From a virus: a stretch of 64,000 nt of DNA. The stretch is from IMG/VR virus record IMGVR_UViG_3300009161_000003, positions 48,923-112,922 of that record; one strand, 5' to 3'. Of the stretch, positions 34,479-44,142 are shown piece after piece; the stretch's first letter is position 1; each line of letters begins with the position of its first letter. The position numbers and the translations under genes are program-made. The notes below the pieces were generated by a model. That model was not told the DNA's origin and did not search any database. It saw only the letters and a program-made list of their open reading frames with translations.

Positions 34479-37400
34479 TAGTAACCCCTAATTCTTTGAT
34501 TTTCAATCATCTTAATTTGATTGATAACTGTTCGTGCAATATCATTTGGATTGGCATTACTGTTAGAAACATTAACGCTAAGGTTATAATTATACAGGGT
34601 TTTGGAATTATTTACTTCTGTTTGTGACCCACTAAGATTTTTAATAGAGGACATTGCTTCAGGAGTTGTAAATGTTGGTGAGTTTATAGCACCAAGAAGA
34701 GGCCCAAAACTTTGTGTTGCTTTTTTATTAACAACATATTCTCCAGGAGTAAGCATTGCTGGAACAGTATCAGTTCCACGAGCCAGACCACCAGATGCCA
34801 TGTATTTAGGAACCATTCCACCCATTGCACCAGTAAATCCAGGAATGCCGAGATAGTTTAAAGGGTTGTAGGATGATGTTTTGGGTGCAGTCTGCTTTTT
34901 GGGCATATCGCCAACCCCACCCAAATATCTGCCAAATTGGGTGGCCCAATCAAGTGCTGGTGCTGGTGCTGCCGAAACTAAAGTCGCTGCTGCTGCTTGG
35001 GCTGCTGCTTGCGCTGCTGCTGCTTCTTTTGCTTTAATTGCATCTTCTGCTTTTTGATCAGCAAATGTTGTATTACCTTTAGTTCCAAGTTCTGCTTTTG
35101 CTGCTTTCATTGCAGCATCTGCTGCCTGGATAGATTTTGTTACATCAGTTAATGCAAGTATTGTTGAGTCAGCATCTCCCTTTACATTCTTAAGAATATT
35201 TCCAAGGAATTTAGAATCATTTGGATCAATACCTGCTTCTAATGCTAACTTAATAGCACTACCTGCTGCTGCAATTTCAACTCTTGTTAGTCCTAAAGTA
35301 TCTTTAAGAGTTAAATCAAGTTTATCTTTTGCAAGTCTAATGTTGTTTGTTATATCACTTAAACGATCTGCAATAACTTTATTGTCTGCCTCAATTTGAA
35401 CTCTGGTTAATCCGTTTGGAGAAGTAACAGATTCAAGTGCATTTGTTTTTGCTTTTTGCAAGGCTTCCATTCTTGTTTTTGCAACTTGTTGAATTTTTGC
35501 ATTTCGGTAATCTTGCATTGCACTGCTTGCTGCACTAATATCTCCCTTTGCAAGTGCATCAGCAATTGACATTTTTGTTGAAATAAGTTGATTATTTTTT
35601 TCAGCAAGAGCATTGATCTCTTCTAATGCTGAAATCTGTTTATCATAAGTTTCGTTTATCTTATCTTCTTGCCTTGAAATTAAATCTAAATTATAGTTAT
35701 TATCATTTTGTTTTGTTTCTAATTTAGATTGCTCAAGAACATATTGGTTTTCAATTAGTTTTTCTTGCAATGCCACAAACTTCTCAACTATATTAAATCT
35801 TGCAACTTGACCATCCATCTCATCCATTAATGCTATCTTTTGAGCATTATCATATTGTTTTTGTGCTGCAGTTAATTCTTCTGTTTGTGTTAATAATTCT
35901 TTAAGTTGGGCTGGGCTAAGTTCTTTATTGGCAATAGCAAGTGCAATGGTTTGATCACTTGCTAACTCCATAGCCTGTGCATAACTAAATCCAGCATTAC
36001 GCAAAACAGACATAGCGCCTACTTGGTTTTTAATTCCAGCAATTTTATCTGTTAGTTGGGTTTGATATTCTCCCAATTTAATTGCTGTAAATGCTTTATT
36101 TAATGCATTTCCCAATTCAGTTAATTTCATTGAAGCAGTGCCTGCACCAGTAGTAATTTTGGCTAAATCTTCTTGCAATCCTTGTGGGCTCATAGCATCT
36201 ACAAAGTCTAAGAAATCTCTGCTTACTTTTCCATCTGCCATTAATTTTTGATCAATACCTTTAAATTGTGTTATTGATGCATTTTTGCCCATTACTTTTT
36301 TTAATTCTTCTGCTCCACCAATTGCATTAATTGTTGAGTTTTGAACAAGTTTAAGTTTCTTAAGTGTGTCATCATATGTAGTATCTCTTTCGCCACCGCC
36401 ACCTTTTTTTCCTGGTTTAAATGCTTTACTAGCATCTTTTGCTGCTTCAGTTATTTTGTTTGCTTTGTCTGTTGCCATTAAATCCGTTACTTGTTTTGCG
36501 GTTGTTAATTTTACACTTTTTTTATAACCTTTAGGATTAAACTTTCTGTCTTTTGCATCTCCTGTTAAAGTTCCTACTTTATTTTTATTAAATGTTAGTC
36601 CTTTTTCACCCATAAAATTTTTAACATCTTGGCTATTTAGATCAATAGTTTCTGTTGTAGTTACCAGTGCTGTCATGTATATCTTTTTTTGTTCATCTGG
36701 AAGTTTGTTGTAATACTCTAAATCAGTGTTTAATGCGCTTAGTGCTTTTGGATTTGCTCCTAACAATTTTGTGGTAACTTTCATGTCAATTTTACCTTTT
36801 TGTTTTTGTATCTGTGCTATTGTTGTTTGCAAAGCAGCAGCACCAAGTTTATTTTTTTCAACGTAGTTACCAATAACTTCCATATCTAAAACAGTTCCCA
36901 TTTTTCCAAGCGTTCCATAAAAATCTATAAGTTTTTGTGCTTCTTCAGGGGTTTTTCCGTGAACACTTAAAACAAGATCTTTTTGTATTTGATCTAAATC
37001 TTTTCCTGTGCCTTTTTCAGTAAACATAGAAGCAACTGCCATAGCCTCATTTCCAACTACTGCACCAAATCTTGTCGTTATATCCATAAACTTTTGTGCG
37101 CCTGCTTTGTCTCCAGTAAACATATCAACCATATTTAATACTTGCATTGGATCCATTTGACCAGACGACAACTGCATGTTGATTAAATATTCATGTTCTT
37201 TATTTAATCCTAAACTTTGTATTTGTTTTGATGCTTCTTCGGCAACTGGTGCTAGAGCAGTTCCTTTATATTTATCAATTGCAGCGCTTCTTGCTCCTTT
37301 TAATAATAAAGTTTGTACTTTTCCATCACTTGCTTTTTTATAAGAATTTAATATATCTGTATTAAGTGATGCATTTGTGGCAAGCAGTTTTATTCTTCCA

Positions 37401-40400
37401 GTTTCATATTCCCCTCTTAATTTTTCTGCCTCTACAAGTTTTCCTTCTGATTCAAGTAATTGTATTTTCTTTTGATTTTCAAGATCATAAGAATCTAAAA
37501 GTTCTTGACTTTGTTCTAAAGCAATTTTTTGCATTGCAACGGATGCTCCAGTTGATTTTGCAATTCTATCATTTCTTTGTTTGGCTCCTATTATTGCTCC
37601 TCCTATTCCGCCAATAATAGTTCCAGCAACGGCTCCAATAGCAGTTCCTATTAATGGAACAATACTACCAACTATTGCACCTGCTGCTGCGCCAGCGCCC
37701 ATACCAGCAGCAACACTACCTACCCCAATTACAATATCTTTTGGATTTTTTTTAAAACTTCCTGAAGCATTTGCTGCATTAGATGCAATATCCATTCTGG
37801 TTTTACTATCTTGAATAAGTTGTGTTTTAATTGTTAAAGGATCTTTAAGAAGGTTTTCACCTTTTGGTCCAAATAAATCAATTAGTTTGGCGTTTACAGT
37901 TATGCCAAGTGCTCTATCACCCATTGCTTCACCAATATTTGCAGCAACACTTCTTGCTTGTGCTGGTGTCATAATTCCGCTAGATATTGCTGTTGCAAGT
38001 TGAGCAGTTAATTCGCTTTGTGCAAGTTGTTGTCCACCTGGGCCGCCATCTTTTATTCTTTGTCCAAAATCTTTAACCATTTGTTGTCCTTTTTCACCTT
38101 CAACAAATGATTCTCCAAATGTTTTTTTGCCTGTTTTAATTTGAAATTGAGATAGTTTATCATTTCTTCTTCTATCCATAATTTCTCTTGCAGAAACTTT
38201 TCCAGTTGTTTCTGCTAGTTCTTTCATAGATTTTGCCCCTGCGCCCATATTAACTGTTGTCTCTATTGTTTTCTTTAATAATGCTTCATTTGATTTCTTT
38301 AAAATAAAATATGTTGCAGCAAGTCCAACAATTCCTACTGCTAGCGCACTCTTTGGTCCTTGAATCATTGTCATGGCCATTGTTGCTGCAGTTAATCCAC
38401 CCAAGGCTCCTTGATATTTTTGAGCAGTTTCATTACCCATCATACCTAGTGCCATGTTTCCCATCATAACTGTTGACATTGCCATGCTAGAACGTTGCAT
38501 CATTTTTTGGCTTCTTGCCTGTTGTGCTGCCCTTGTTTGTTCATCTACAGGTGCAGAAGATTTGTTAAAATTAAATCTAGATTTTTGTGTTTTTTCTTCT
38601 TCGTTTGTCAGTGCTTGAGCCCTTGCTTTTGATGCTGCAATTGTTGCTGCCTTTGATGCTGCAGTTGCTTTTTTTGTTTTGTTACTTTTAGAACGAATGT
38701 CACCAGTTTTCCTGTATTGAATATTTCCAGAATTCATTGCTTGAAGAATTGGACCATGTTTTTGTGTTGCTGCTTTATTTACTACAAACTCTCCAGGTGT
38801 TAGTAATGCTGGTACAGTGTCCTTTTCTCCATACCCTGGAACTGAACCACCAGACGCAAATTTCTTTGCTGTACTAAAATTTTTAAATCCGATTCCTTGT
38901 CTCATTTTTAAATAGTTATAAATCATATTTGGTGCTCTTAACATTTTTTGATGTGATTCTGGTAGTAAATCAAAATCTTTTTGGCTTCTAGGGAAAAGCC
39001 CCATAAGAGCAGTAGCATTAGGAGATTTAGCAATCATTGCATTTGCTGCTTTGACAACGTGAGAACTAATACCACCAATTTGTTTTAATCTTGCCACTCC
39101 TTTGTTAGGATCTACCTTACCTCTAGATGTCATTCCTTTATCTGCAGATCTTCCTGCTCTGTAATCGCTTGCAGCAAGTTTAACTATATTTTTTGTTATA
39201 TCTGCTGTACTATTTCCTTGAATAGCCATAAAACGTTTGTATAGTCTTTTATAGGTTGGACCATTTATGCCTTCTCCTTCAGACATTGCACCAGCAAGGG
39301 CATATCTCATTCCCATTTCTTTTTTCCATTTAGTAGGATTTGAATGTATTTTTAAATTAGTGTCAAGATCTGCTAAGGCCATTTTCATAAATTTAGTATC
39401 TTGTTCTAATTTTATTGCACTTTGTTTATTAGGTGGTTGTGGTGGTCTTGATGTAAGTTCTGCTAATCTATTTTCAATACTTTTCTTTGATTTTACTGCA
39501 TCTTGATAAGTTAAAGGATATGGTTTTGCAACATCAAGGCCACTTTGTTCACTAATTTGATTATAGCCGTGATTTCCTAAAATAGTAAAACCACTGTCAA
39601 TCTTTTTTCCAAACTTTGAACCAGCAGCAGTATGTAAGTTTGAATCTTTTCCACTTGTAAAATGTAATTTTTCTAAAGAGTTTAAGGTTGGATCATATTC
39701 TCCTCTTAATCTAAAACCTCTAGAAACCAATATTTTTCTAAATGCTGGATCTTTAATTGAAACTCTATGACCCTTTTCTCCTGGTCTTTGAACGGGTTGA
39801 GTTGTTGGTTTTTTAATGTTTTGAGTTTTTCCTTCAGCGTGTATTTTATGAATTTCTTTCCAGTTAATCTTCTTAGCGTCTTCAACTCTTTGAACCATCT
39901 GAGAGTAAGCAACTTTTTCTTCTGGGTTAAGATTAAAAGACCCAATAGAAGATTTTAATTTAGGAAGAACTCTATCTAATTCTTGTATCATTGCTTTTTC
40001 ATATTGTGCAGGAGTCATTGATTGTGCTATTGATCTTGTTGCATCAGCAAAGTATCTTTTTGCCCCACCTTTTACTCCTAGGAAGTTTACCATTGCTTGA
40101 TCTTTTACTGGAAGCATTCCTCCAAAGTTTCTTTTTCCAGATGCAGTTCCAAAAACTCCAGCAGGCCCTACGTCAGCAAGAATACTTCCAGACAAATTTG
40201 ATTTTGATAAATCTTTGTCTCCTCTAACAACAGAAGCAACTGCCTGCTTAACAAAATCAGATTTTGTAAATTCACCACTCATTGCTGCAAATCTTGGATC
40301 AAACTTAGACTCTAGAACTATTAACCTTCTACTTGGATTATTTGGATCAACCATTGTGGATAACTTTTGTTCTGGTGAAACTAATCCATGAACATCTCTT

Positions 40401-42967
40401 GCAATTGTTGTTCCACGCATTTCTGCTAAAGCAGATTTTTCATCTAAGAATGGTTTAACAAAAACTTTAGATCCGTCTGGTCTTTCATAAATACCACCAA
40501 TTCCAGGAACTGGAAAACTTCTTCCACTTGATTCTGCAACTAACTTTCCAAAGTTTTTTGGTCTAACTTTACCAAGATTACTATTTTTAACTTCATTATC
40601 AATTTCATCTAATACTGCATCTTGTTGTCTTACATCTTGAACTTGTTTAAAATTATTAGGCATTCCTAAAAATAATTTTTTCTTTTCTGCTTGTGCTTTT
40701 TGTTTTGCAACAAGTGCTTTAGCATATTCTATTGATCCTACACGGAATTGTGGTAATGTTGGATCATATCTTGGTCCACCCTTTATTTCTCCAGCATAAG
40801 GATCTCCTCCAGTTCCATTACCACGTAAAACAAATCCACCTTTATTTAATCTTTGTAAAAATCCTTTATTTTCTTGTGCTGCGTCTTTTGTTACAACAAA
40901 TTCTCCTGGAGTTAATACTGCTGGAACTGTATCTTTATTTCCCGTTCCAGGAACAAAACCTCCTGATGCAAATTTTTTTGGACCTAATCCGCCCTTCATC
41001 ATTCCTGGATTTATTCTTGCAAAATTTATTCCTGCAACGTTTGCTTTTTGGTATGCTGCTGCCAAAGCGGTTGCTGCTGCAGTTTCTGCTGTAAATGTTT
41101 GAATTAATCTTGAGTGTGATTGATTAAGGGCTGTAGCAACTGTTGCTGCTTCAATTTGTTCAGAAGACATGTATCTAGTTTGATTACCTAAAAAGTTAGA
41201 TTCTTTTCCTAATCCTAAAAATCCATTTCTTAGTGTTAAAAATAATTTAATTATATTTGCTGCACCGTTGGCAATTAAACCAAAGGTCATGAGCAATGCT
41301 GGTCCTACTAATCCAACTGCTCCAATTAACATTACAATTGCTTTTTTACTTCCATCTCCAAGCCCGTTAAATTTTTCTAATATTTTTCCAATAAATTCTA
41401 CAATAGGAGTTATTGCTTTAAGGAATTGTTGTCCAACTGGAGCAAGCGAAACTTTAAGGTTTTCTAATGATTTTTTAAATTTAGTTCCAGTTGCATTTTC
41501 TACTTTTGCAAGTTCTCTTTCTGAAAGAATTGCAAGTTCTTCTATTGATGCTCCTGCTAAATCTAGTGTCTTTGAAGCCTGTGTTCCACTTTGTGTAACG
41601 TTTTGAAATAATGTTGATAAACGTGAAAATTGAAACTTGCCAAACAATTGTTCAATGGCTCTTGATCTTTCTAGTGGAGCAAGTGTATCGAGTGCTTGTG
41701 CAAACTGGATAACAGTATCTTTAATATTACCTTTGTTTGATTCAACAATTCCATTAATGTTAATGCCTAAATCTAAAAGAAACGCTGATGCTTTCTTTGA
41801 TGGATTAATTAATGATGCAAGACCAGATTTTAGTGCGTTAGCACCTTCTGAAGCATTGATTCCACCTTCTTTCATTGCAGTCATAAAGAATGCAAGATCT
41901 TCAACATCTCCACCAAGTTGACGAATAACTGGTCCTGCTTTAGGAACTGCTATAGTCAAGTCTTCAATATTTAAAACTGTTTGGTTTTCTACAGCGTTAA
42001 GAAAATCAATTTTACCTTTTAATTTATCTGCTTGTATTCCAAATGCATTTGTTAATGATATGGTAGTTTTTAAAGCATCTGCTTGTTCAACGCCACCAAG
42101 AACGGCAAGCCTTGTTGCTTCCGCAACTTGCGCCATTAAATCAGAACCCATCTTTCCGGTAGCAGCAGCGTCTGCAGCCATCTCCATTGTTTTCTCAACA
42201 GCAACGCCATACTTTGTAAATGATAAGGCTAATAGTTGTACTTCTTTTAATGCTTTTTCTGCTTCTCCAGAAGTTGTAAACATTTCTCCATATACACGTT
42301 TAAATCTAACTGCTTGTTTTTCCAAAGCCATAAATGTTTTTCCTGCTGTTGTTCCAAGCATTGTTAGTGGAACGGTAAAACCAACCATCAACTGACGTCC
42401 AGCCCATTGAGTATTTTTACCAAAGTTTAATAGGTTAGTAGAACCTTGTTTTAATAGTTGTCCAAATAATTGTTGTTTCTGTGCAGCAATAGCAGTCTTT
42501 GTTGCTAAATGATCCATGTCTAATGCAAGCGGTCTTACTGCTATTGATTGAATTGCACCGTTTGCTGTTCTACCCATTTTAATATATTGGGTCTGCATTG
42601 TTTTAAGACGTTCTTCTGATACCTTGCCAATTGTGTCATACTCTTGTTTGAAAAGCCTACTAAATGTTTTTGTTGCACCACCAGCATATCTAAAATATTC
42701 TCTAGTGGAAAACTTGTTTCTTTCTAATGAATCGGTAAAACTGTCAGCAGAACTTTTTATTGTCGTAAGACCTGCTGAAAACTTTCCAGTAGCATTTACT
42801 GAATTTATAAGATTGCTTTGTAGATTTGCTTGTGCTTTCGCAGCAGCGGAACTTGTAGTTGCAACTGAAGCATGAAAATTTGCAAGTTGTCTTTGAAGTG
42901 CTTTTAATTGTCCAAGTGCTTGAGAGGCGTCGAGATTAACCTCAATATTGGATTGTACATCAGCCAC
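34478..42967 (-). CDS. Tail tape measure protein with embedded kinase-like domain
   Basis: The 2829-residue protein (GTG start, AGAGG upstream) sets tail length. It has an N-terminal coiled coil, a TP901/PhageMin_Tail-like region (about 150-560: MFTTSGEAEKALKEVQ, GGINASEGANALKSGL), hydrophobic segments, a glycine zipper (about 1740-1790) and three copies of an ASGG...DTVPA-x-LTPGE-(F/Y)-VV motif at about 664-695, 1367-1397 and 2720-2747. Between copies one and two, residues about 800-950 hold kinase-like landmarks: FVK Lys838, Glu849, D919-x4-N924 and an ADVG Asp932. That domain is inferred from spacing only. No lytic domain was found. Confidence 0.85.
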   Translation of the reverse strand: MADVQSNIEVNLDASQALGQLKALQRQLANFHASVATTSSAAAKAQANLQSNLINSVNATGKFSAGLTTIKSSADSFTDSLERNKFSTREYFRYAGGATKTFSRLFKQEYDTIGKVSEERLKTMQTQYIKMGRTANGAIQSIAVRPLALDMDHLATKTAIAAQKQQLFGQLLKQGSTNLLNFGKNTQWAGRQLMVGFTVPLTMLGTTAGKTFMALEKQAVRFKRVYGEMFTTSGEAEKALKEVQLLALSFTKYGVAVEKTMEMAADAAATGKMGSDLMAQVAEATRLAVLGGVEQADALKTTISLTNAFGIQADKLKGKIDFLNAVENQTVLNIEDLTIAVPKAGPVIRQLGGDVEDLAFFMTAMKEGGINASEGANALKSGLASLINPSKKASAFLLDLGININGIVESNKGNIKDTVIQFAQALDTLAPLERSRAIEQLFGKFQFSRLSTLFQNVTQSGTQASKTLDLAGASIEELAILSERELAKVENATGTKFKKSLENLKVSLAPVGQQFLKAITPIVEFIGKILEKFNGLGDGSKKAIVMLIGAVGLVGPALLMTFGLIANGAANIIKLFLTLRNGFLGLGKESNFLGNQTRYMSSEQIEAATVATALNQSHSRLIQTFTAETAAATALAAAYQKANVAGINFARINPGMMKGGLGPKKFASGGFVPGTGNKDTVPAVLTPGEFVVTKDAAQENKGFLQRLNKGGFVLRGNGTGGDPYAGEIKGGPRYDPTLPQFRVGSIEYAKALVAKQKAQAEKKKLFLGMPNNFKQVQDVRQQDAVLDEIDNEVKNSNLGKVRPKNFGKLVAESSGRSFPVPGIGGIYERPDGSKVFVKPFLDEKSALAEMRGTTIARDVHGLVSPEQKLSTMVDPNNPSRRLIVLESKFDPRFAAMSGEFTKSDFVKQAVASVVRGDKDLSKSNLSGSILADVGPAGVFGTASGKRNFGGMLPVKDQAMVNFLGVKGGAKRYFADATRSIAQSMTPAQYEKAMIQELDRVLPKLKSSIGSFNLNPEEKVAYSQMVQRVEDAKKINWKEIHKIHAEGKTQNIKKPTTQPVQRPGEKGHRVSIKDPAFRKILVSRGFRLRGEYDPTLNSLEKLHFTSGKDSNLHTAAGSKFGKKIDSGFTILGNHGYNQISEQSGLDVAKPYPLTYQDAVKSKKSIENRLAELTSRPPQPPNKQSAIKLEQDTKFMKMALADLDTNLKIHSNPTKWKKEMGMRYALAGAMSEGEGINGPTYKRLYKRFMAIQGNSTADITKNIVKLAASDYRAGRSADKGMTSRGKVDPNKGVARLKQIGGISSHVVKAANAMIAKSPNATALMGLFPRSQKDFDLLPESHQKMLRAPNMIYNYLKMRQGIGFKNFSTAKKFASGGSVPGYGEKDTVPALLTPGEFVVNKAATQKHGPILQAMNSGNIQYRKTGDIRSKSNKTKKATAASKAATIAASKARAQALTNEEEKTQKSRFNFNKSSAPVDEQTRAAQQARSQKMMQRSSMAMSTVMMGNMALGMMGNETAQKYQGALGGLTAATMAMTMIQGPKSALAVGIVGLAATYFILKKSNEALLKKTIETTVNMGAGAKSMKELAETTGKVSAREIMDRRRNDKLSQFQIKTGKKTFGESFVEGEKGQQMVKDFGQRIKDGGPGGQQLAQSELTAQLATAISSGIMTPAQARSVAANIGEAMGDRALGITVNAKLIDLFGPKGENLLKDPLTIKTQLIQDSKTRMDIASNAANASGSFKKNPKDIVIGVGSVAAGMGAGAAAGAIVGSIVPLIGTAIGAVAGTIIGGIGGAIIGAKQRNDRIAKSTGASVAMQKIALEQSQELLDSYDLENQKKIQLLESEGKLVEAEKLRGEYETGRIKLLATNASLNTDILNSYKKASDGKVQTLLLKGARSAAIDKYKGTALAPVAEEASKQIQSLGLNKEHEYLINMQLSSGQMDPMQVLNMVDMFTGDKAGAQKFMDITTRFGAVVGNEAMAVASMFTEKGTGKDLDQIQKDLVLSVHGKTPEEAQKLIDFYGTLGKMGTVLDMEVIGNYVEKNKLGAAALQTTIAQIQKQKGKIDMKVTTKLLGANPKALSALNTDLEYYNKLPDEQKKIYMTALVTTTETIDLNSQDVKNFMGEKGLTFNKNKVGTLTGDAKDRKFNPKGYKKSVKLTTAKQVTDLMATDKANKITEAAKDASKAFKPGKKGGGGERDTTYDDTLKKLKLVQNSTINAIGGAEELKKVMGKNASITQFKGIDQKLMADGKVSRDFLDFVDAMSPQGLQEDLAKITTGAGTASMKLTELGNALNKAFTAIKLGEYQTQLTDKIAGIKNQVGAMSVLRNAGFSYAQAMELASDQTIALAIANKELSPAQLKELLTQTEELTAAQKQYDNAQKIALMDEMDGQVARFNIVEKFVALQEKLIENQYVLEQSKLETKQNDNNYNLDLISRQEDKINETYDKQISALEEINALAEKNNQLISTKMSIADALAKGDISAASSAMQDYRNAKIQQVAKTRMEALQKAKTNALESVTSPNGLTRVQIEADNKVIADRLSDITNNIRLAKDKLDLTLKDTLGLTRVEIAAAGSAIKLALEAGIDPNDSKFLGNILKNVKGDADSTILALTDVTKSIQAADAAMKAAKAELGTKGNTTFADQKAEDAIKAKEAAAAQAAAQAAAATLVSAAPAPALDWATQFGRYLGGVGDMPKKQTAPKTSSYNPLNYLGIPGFTGAMGGMVPKYMASGGLARGTDTVPAMLTPGEYVVNKKATQSFGPLLGAINSPTFTTPEAMSSIKNLSGSQTEVNNSKTLYNYNLSVNVSNSNANPNDIARTVINQIKMIENQRIRGY

Positions 42968-42990
42968 TCATAGCACCTCTTTACTTTATT

Positions 42991-43308
42991 TTATATATTA
43001 ATTAAAGCACTATCTGACATGTTTGTTCCAGATGCTGCTTCAATAATTTTGTAAACTGTAGGTAAGTCTAGATTTTCCTCAAGAGACTTTAGGTCTTCTG
43101 ATAAATCAGGCTTATACTGTTGCATAGCAATTTGAACACATTCCATAAGAATACTCATTGACTTATCGTTGTCTTCTGCTACTGCTGCAATACCCTCAAA
43201 TTTCTTCATAAAAGGACGGAGTAGGGAAATCTTTAAAGGTCTAACTGAAACCTTTGTTCCGTCAATAAGAACTACAACGTTCTCATCTGCCTTTGTTGCT
43301 GCTGCCAT
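42991..43308 (-). CDS. Tail assembly chaperone, short paralogue
   Basis: This 105-residue protein aligns along its length with the first 100 residues of the 43354-44073 product: VVLIDGTKVSVRPLKI versus IVLLNNQVLECSPLKI, ILMECVQIAMQQYKPDL versus ILLECCRICMKQYSPDL, and LPTVYKIIEAASG versus LNTLYDIIEIAAG. It lies just before the tape measure gene, where gpG-type chaperones sit. GGAG precedes the ATG, and a TGA-TATAAT lies 27 bases upstream. No slippery heptamer is needed, as the long form is a separate gene. Confidence 0.75.
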   Translation of the reverse strand: MAAATKADENVVVLIDGTKVSVRPLKISLLRPFMKKFEGIAAVAEDNDKSMSILMECVQIAMQQYKPDLSEDLKSLEENLDLPTVYKIIEAASGTNMSDSALINI

Positions 43309-43335
43309 TTGTTTCTCCTTTTGTTAAGTTAGTTA

Positions 43336-43344
43336 ATTATATCA
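43336..43344 (-). promoter_or_regulatory. Extended -10 promoter (TGA-TATAAT) before the short chaperone
   Basis: TGA-TATAAT on the minus strand, 27 bases before the ATG at 43308. It would allow the short chaperone and tape measure to be made apart from the long chaperone. Confidence 0.55.
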
Positions 43345-43353
43345 CGAATAGGT

Positions 43354-44073
43354 TTATTTTTTAGTTAAATCTTCGTAATCTAAGCCCATTCCAATACCAA
43401 ACCCTGCTCTTGCTGCATTAGGACCTTGTAAAGACAATACATCGTTACCATCACTTGTTTGTCCACCACTGAAGACTCTTGCTTTCATGTCTTCCCATTC
43501 TTTTTGTCCCCTGCCATTTTCTGAATTTTTATCTAAATCTACTCCTTGAATTGCTGCTAAAAACTTTTTTTCTTCATAGTCTAAATCTCTTCTTGAGGAC
43601 AAGGTTTGCATTAATTCTGGAATAGAAAGAGATGCCTCTAACTCTTCATAGTTTTTCCATATGCCTAAAGTAAAAACCTCTGACTCTAGTTTTGCTAAAT
43701 CTAATTCAAACCAACCTTCATCTTTATCTTTTGAAATTTCTTTAATTGGTTTTATTTCTTTCTTATCAAGGTCTTCACCTTCTTTATTTTTTTGTTTTAT
43801 GTTAATTCCCGCAGCAATTTCAATAATATCGTATAGAGTATTAAGATCAATGTGTTCATCTAAATCTAAAAACAAATCTGGACTATATTGTTTCATGCAT
43901 ATTCTACAACATTCCAACAAAATATCAATAGATTCTTCATCATTTTGTGATTTTTCAAGAAGGACAAATATATCCATAAACTCTCTCATATATTTAATCT
44001 TTAAAGGAGAGCACTCAAGAACTTGATTGTTTAATAATACAATTTGAGATGTTTTAAAAACTTTTGTAGCCAT
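43354..44073 (-). CDS. Tail assembly chaperone, long paralogue (gpGT-like)
   Basis: The 239-residue protein has the same N-terminal ~100-residue domain as the short paralogue, then a charged linker and a C-terminal domain (about 150-230) with LDYEEKKFLAAIQGVDLDK and a Gly-rich end. In lambda-like phages a programmed frameshift makes a long GT form from the same gene; here the two forms appear as separate genes. The ATG has no Shine-Dalgarno and lies six bases after TGC-TAAAAT, suggesting a leaderless message. It is preceded by a terminator. Confidence 0.75.
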   Translation of the reverse strand: MATKVFKTSQIVLLNNQVLECSPLKIKYMREFMDIFVLLEKSQNDEESIDILLECCRICMKQYSPDLFLDLDEHIDLNTLYDIIEIAAGINIKQKNKEGEDLDKKEIKPIKEISKDKDEGWFELDLAKLESEVFTLGIWKNYEELEASLSIPELMQTLSSRRDLDYEEKKFLAAIQGVDLDKNSENGRGQKEWEDMKARVFSGGQTSDGNDVLSLQGPNAARAGFGIGMGLDYEDLTKK

Positions 44074-44079
44074 TAGTTA

Positions 44080-44088
44080 ATTTTAGCA
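44080..44088 (-). promoter_or_regulatory. Probable leaderless promoter (TGC-TAAAAT-N6-ATG)
   Basis: TGC-TAAAAT on the minus strand ends six bases before the ATG at 44073, and no ribosome site is visible between. The position right after a terminator supports a real promoter. Confidence 0.6.
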
Positions 44089-44089
44089 T

Positions 44090-44126
44090 AAAACAATAAA
44101 ACCCACTCCCGTTATGAGAGTGGGTT
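44090..44126 (-). terminator. Rho-independent terminator after major tail protein
   Basis: Minus strand AACCCACTC-9 bases-GAGTGGGTT, a nine-base-pair stem, followed by TTATTGTTTT. It lies 17 bases after the stop of the major tail gene. Confidence 0.9.
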
Positions 44127-44142
44127 ATTGTTTACTTTTTAC

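Noticed and set aside
34478-42967. Endolysin or muramidase domain in the tape measure
   Set aside because: I found no NlpC/P60, LysM, M23 or transglycosylase motif; the glycine-rich and kinase-like segments do not fit these families.
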